6,389 nucleotides of DNA from Sphaerochaetaceae bacterium. GTDB lineage: Bacteria; Spirochaetota; Spirochaetia; Sphaerochaetales; Sphaerochaetaceae. This document shows, piece after piece, positions 5,273-6,389 of this stretch. Each line of letters starts with the position of its first letter. Positions within the stretch are counted from its first letter, which is position 1. A model generated the notes under the pieces. That model did no database searches, was not told where the DNA came from, and saw nothing but the letters and a program-made list of their open reading frames with translations. The stretch lies in NCBI GenBank assembly GCA_024405065.1, contig JAKSPF010000074.1, positions 1 through 6,389 of the forward strand, written 5' to 3'. A program made the translations under genes and the position numbers.

Positions 5273-6289
5273 CTAACGTGTAATTTTAAAGTCTGCAGGA
5301 TTATTTGCACAGGCTCCGGCATCCCAAAGGATATAGCATGCCTTTGAAGCAAATTTTTCCAAATACTTCTGGCTGTCAGCTCTGTTCATAGGAATGAGAG
5401 AGAAGCTCTTGAGATCACAGAAGTCGGAGACTTCTTTCTGTTTTGCTGCATAATCAAATGCTTCATCAAGTTTACTCAGGACAGATTCGTCAAGTCCCTT
5501 AGGAACACAGATGGCTGTAACCTCACCCATCGGAACAAACTTGGCTGCAGCTGTCTTGTAGTTGGACTTCATAATTGAGGGACATACAACGCCCGGAGCA
5601 ATTTCAATGTCTTCTTCTGCAAGGACACAGAGACATCTGAGCTTACCGGAAATGATATGATCTTTTGTTTCAGCAAGAAGCTGAGGACATACATCAATTT
5701 CACCTGCAAGAACTGCATTGACAGCAGGACCGCCACCGGCATAAGTAATGTGGTTGTAATCTGCACCGGAAACAGCTTTGAGAACTTCAGCTCCGAAGTG
5801 TCCGCCGGAACCGATACCGGCTGTACCGAATGTAACCTGACCCGGTCTCTTCTGCATATCTGCAATAAGATCATCAACTGTCTTGTAAGGGCTGTTTGCA
5901 GGAACAACTATTGCGTTCGGAGCGTATGTTGCCACCCAAATATCCCAGTCACGGAATGTCTTCTTTGTATACCCGTTGACAGGCATTGTCGTCAGAGCAA
6001 GCATACCGTTTGCAAGAATTGTGTATCCGTCATTCTTACCGTTCTCAACCTGAAGCGTACCTGTAGATCCACCGGCACCTGCCACATTGTTGACGTTGAT
6101 TGTTACACCGAGTTTTGTTGCCATACCGTTGGCAATAGCTCTGGCTGTAAGATCTGTTGTTCCACCTGCGCCGTAAGGCACAATCAGGTTTATGCTCTTT
6201 TCAGGATATGACACTTCCTTTGATGCCTGAGCAAAAACTGCCGTACATGCAATAAGAGCAACCAATAAAATTGTTAAAATTTTCTTCAT
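5273..6289 (-). CDS. tctC: Tripartite tricarboxylate transporter substrate-binding protein TctC (Bug family)
   Basis: A 338-residue exported binding protein, near the usual 320-330 of the TctC/Bug family (PF03401). The signal is KK plus a hydrophobic core, ending either at AVFA|QAS (type I cleavage after about residue 20) or at the lipobox-like LIAC (12-15), which would anchor it as a lipoprotein. Family ligand-binding loops are clear: VPYGAGGTTDLTARAIA (37-53), NNVAGAGGSTGTLQV (67-81), VTFGTAGIGSGGHFGAEVL (152-170) and ITYAGGGPAVNAVLAGEID (181-199), followed by GEVTAICVPKGL (255-266). These two beta-loop pairs normally hold a carboxylate of the ligand through water, but the rest of the pocket, which sets the specificity, cannot be read. 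It is the first gene of the group, has a strong GGAG ribosome binding site nine bases before ATG, and its codons look richer in G and C than the enzyme genes, consistent with high expression. Confidence 0.96.
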   Translation of the reverse strand: MKKILTILLVALIACTAVFAQASKEVSYPEKSINLIVPYGAGGTTDLTARAIANGMATKLGVTINVNNVAGAGGSTGTLQVENGKNDGYTILANGMLALTTMPVNGYTKKTFRDWDIWVATYAPNAIVVPANSPYKTVDDLIADMQKRPGQVTFGTAGIGSGGHFGAEVLKAVSGADYNHITYAGGGPAVNAVLAGEIDVCPQLLAETKDHIISGKLRCLCVLAEEDIEIAPGVVCPSIMKSNYKTAAAKFVPMGEVTAICVPKGLDESVLSKLDEAFDYAAKQKEVSDFCDLKSFSLIPMNRADSQKYLEKFASKACYILWDAGACANNPADFKITR

Positions 6290-6389
6290 AACAATTATCT
6301 CCTTCTTGGATCTTCAAAATTCCGTTGTGCAAATCTTACGTCACATTTTTTGCTACAAGAGATTTTTTCAAATCCCCTCTTGCTCAAAA
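6290..6389 (-). promoter_or_regulatory. Leader of tctC with ribosome binding site and imperfect hairpin; promoter not identified
   Basis: The minus-strand leader carries AAGGAG (6299-6304) before the tctC start. Further upstream, CAAGAG-ATTT (6356-6365) pairs with AAAT-CTCTTG (6370-6382) around a small loop, giving a 10-bp stem with a 3-base bulge. No T-run follows on the minus strand, so it is not a clear terminator of an upstream gene. I found no pair of -35 and -10 boxes with acceptable spacing; the promoter may be beyond the right edge or of a non-standard type. Confidence 0.4.

Noticed and set aside
5569..5907. Minus-strand frame inside tctC in another reading frame
   Set aside because: No ribosome site or motif, and it lies fully within the tctC frame, which carries all the family signatures.
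5657..6211. Long plus-strand open frame opposite tctC (184 codons)
   Set aside because: It is Cys- and Thr-rich with no recognisable motif and lies fully antisense to a well-supported gene; it is a product of that gene's codon use.
6326..6345. TGTG...CACA pair upstream of tctC, resembling a CRP-type operator
   Set aside because: Only the outer four bases are symmetric and the spacing is 20 bp instead of 16; the inner bases do not match, so chance is likely.
1..6389. CRISPR array, tRNA or rRNA genes, riboswitch, transposase
   Set aside because: No regularly spaced direct repeats, no cloverleaf or conserved rRNA stretches, no recognisable riboswitch core and no transposase motifs were seen.

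Overview
The window is almost filled by one minus-strand catabolic operon of six genes, read from the right edge toward the left: tctC, tctB and tctA (a complete tripartite tricarboxylate transporter), two different TIM-barrel sugar isomerase/epimerase-family proteins, and a Gfo/Idh/MocA-family NAD(P)-dependent oxidoreductase. Gene spacing after tctB is tight (9 bp, 8 bp, a 1-base TAATG overlap, 20 bp), so tctB to the oxidoreductase is almost certainly one transcript. tctC lies upstream in the same direction but is separated from tctB by 163 bp of hairpin-rich DNA.

Organism: moderate to low GC, with an export signal ending in VFAQASKE, a style common in Treponema substrate-binding proteins, and short palindromic repeats between genes. 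I lean toward a host-associated Treponema or related spirochaete, but no rRNA or other marker is present, so this is an inference.

Region by region. 1-182: 5' part of an AT-rich gene (49 G/C in the first 180 bases), minus strand, running off the left edge; its N-terminus resembles the PD-(D/E)XK nuclease family PF14281. 183-381: no intact gene; it holds a 41-codon open remnant that looks like the first two membrane segments of a cation diffusion facilitator (CDF) transporter, abutting a 17-bp perfect hairpin. 382-5109: the five-gene block. 5110-5272: gap between tctB and tctC containing a relative of the same hairpin, a second longer palindrome and a terminator-like structure. 5273-6289: tctC. 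6290-6389: its leader, with a good ribosome binding site and one imperfect hairpin but no convincing promoter.

How the genes work together (inference): TctC captures a small, probably carboxylated or polyhydroxylated substrate in the periplasm, TctA/TctB import it using an ion gradient, the oxidoreductase oxidises a hydroxyl to a keto group (or the reverse), and the two metal-dependent TIM-barrel enzymes epimerise, isomerise, dehydrate or cleave the product. The substrate cannot be read from the sequence. The least expected observations are the CDF remnant, the covarying hairpin pair that flanks the five-gene block, and the apparent overlap of a second palindromic element with the 3' end of one of the enzyme genes.
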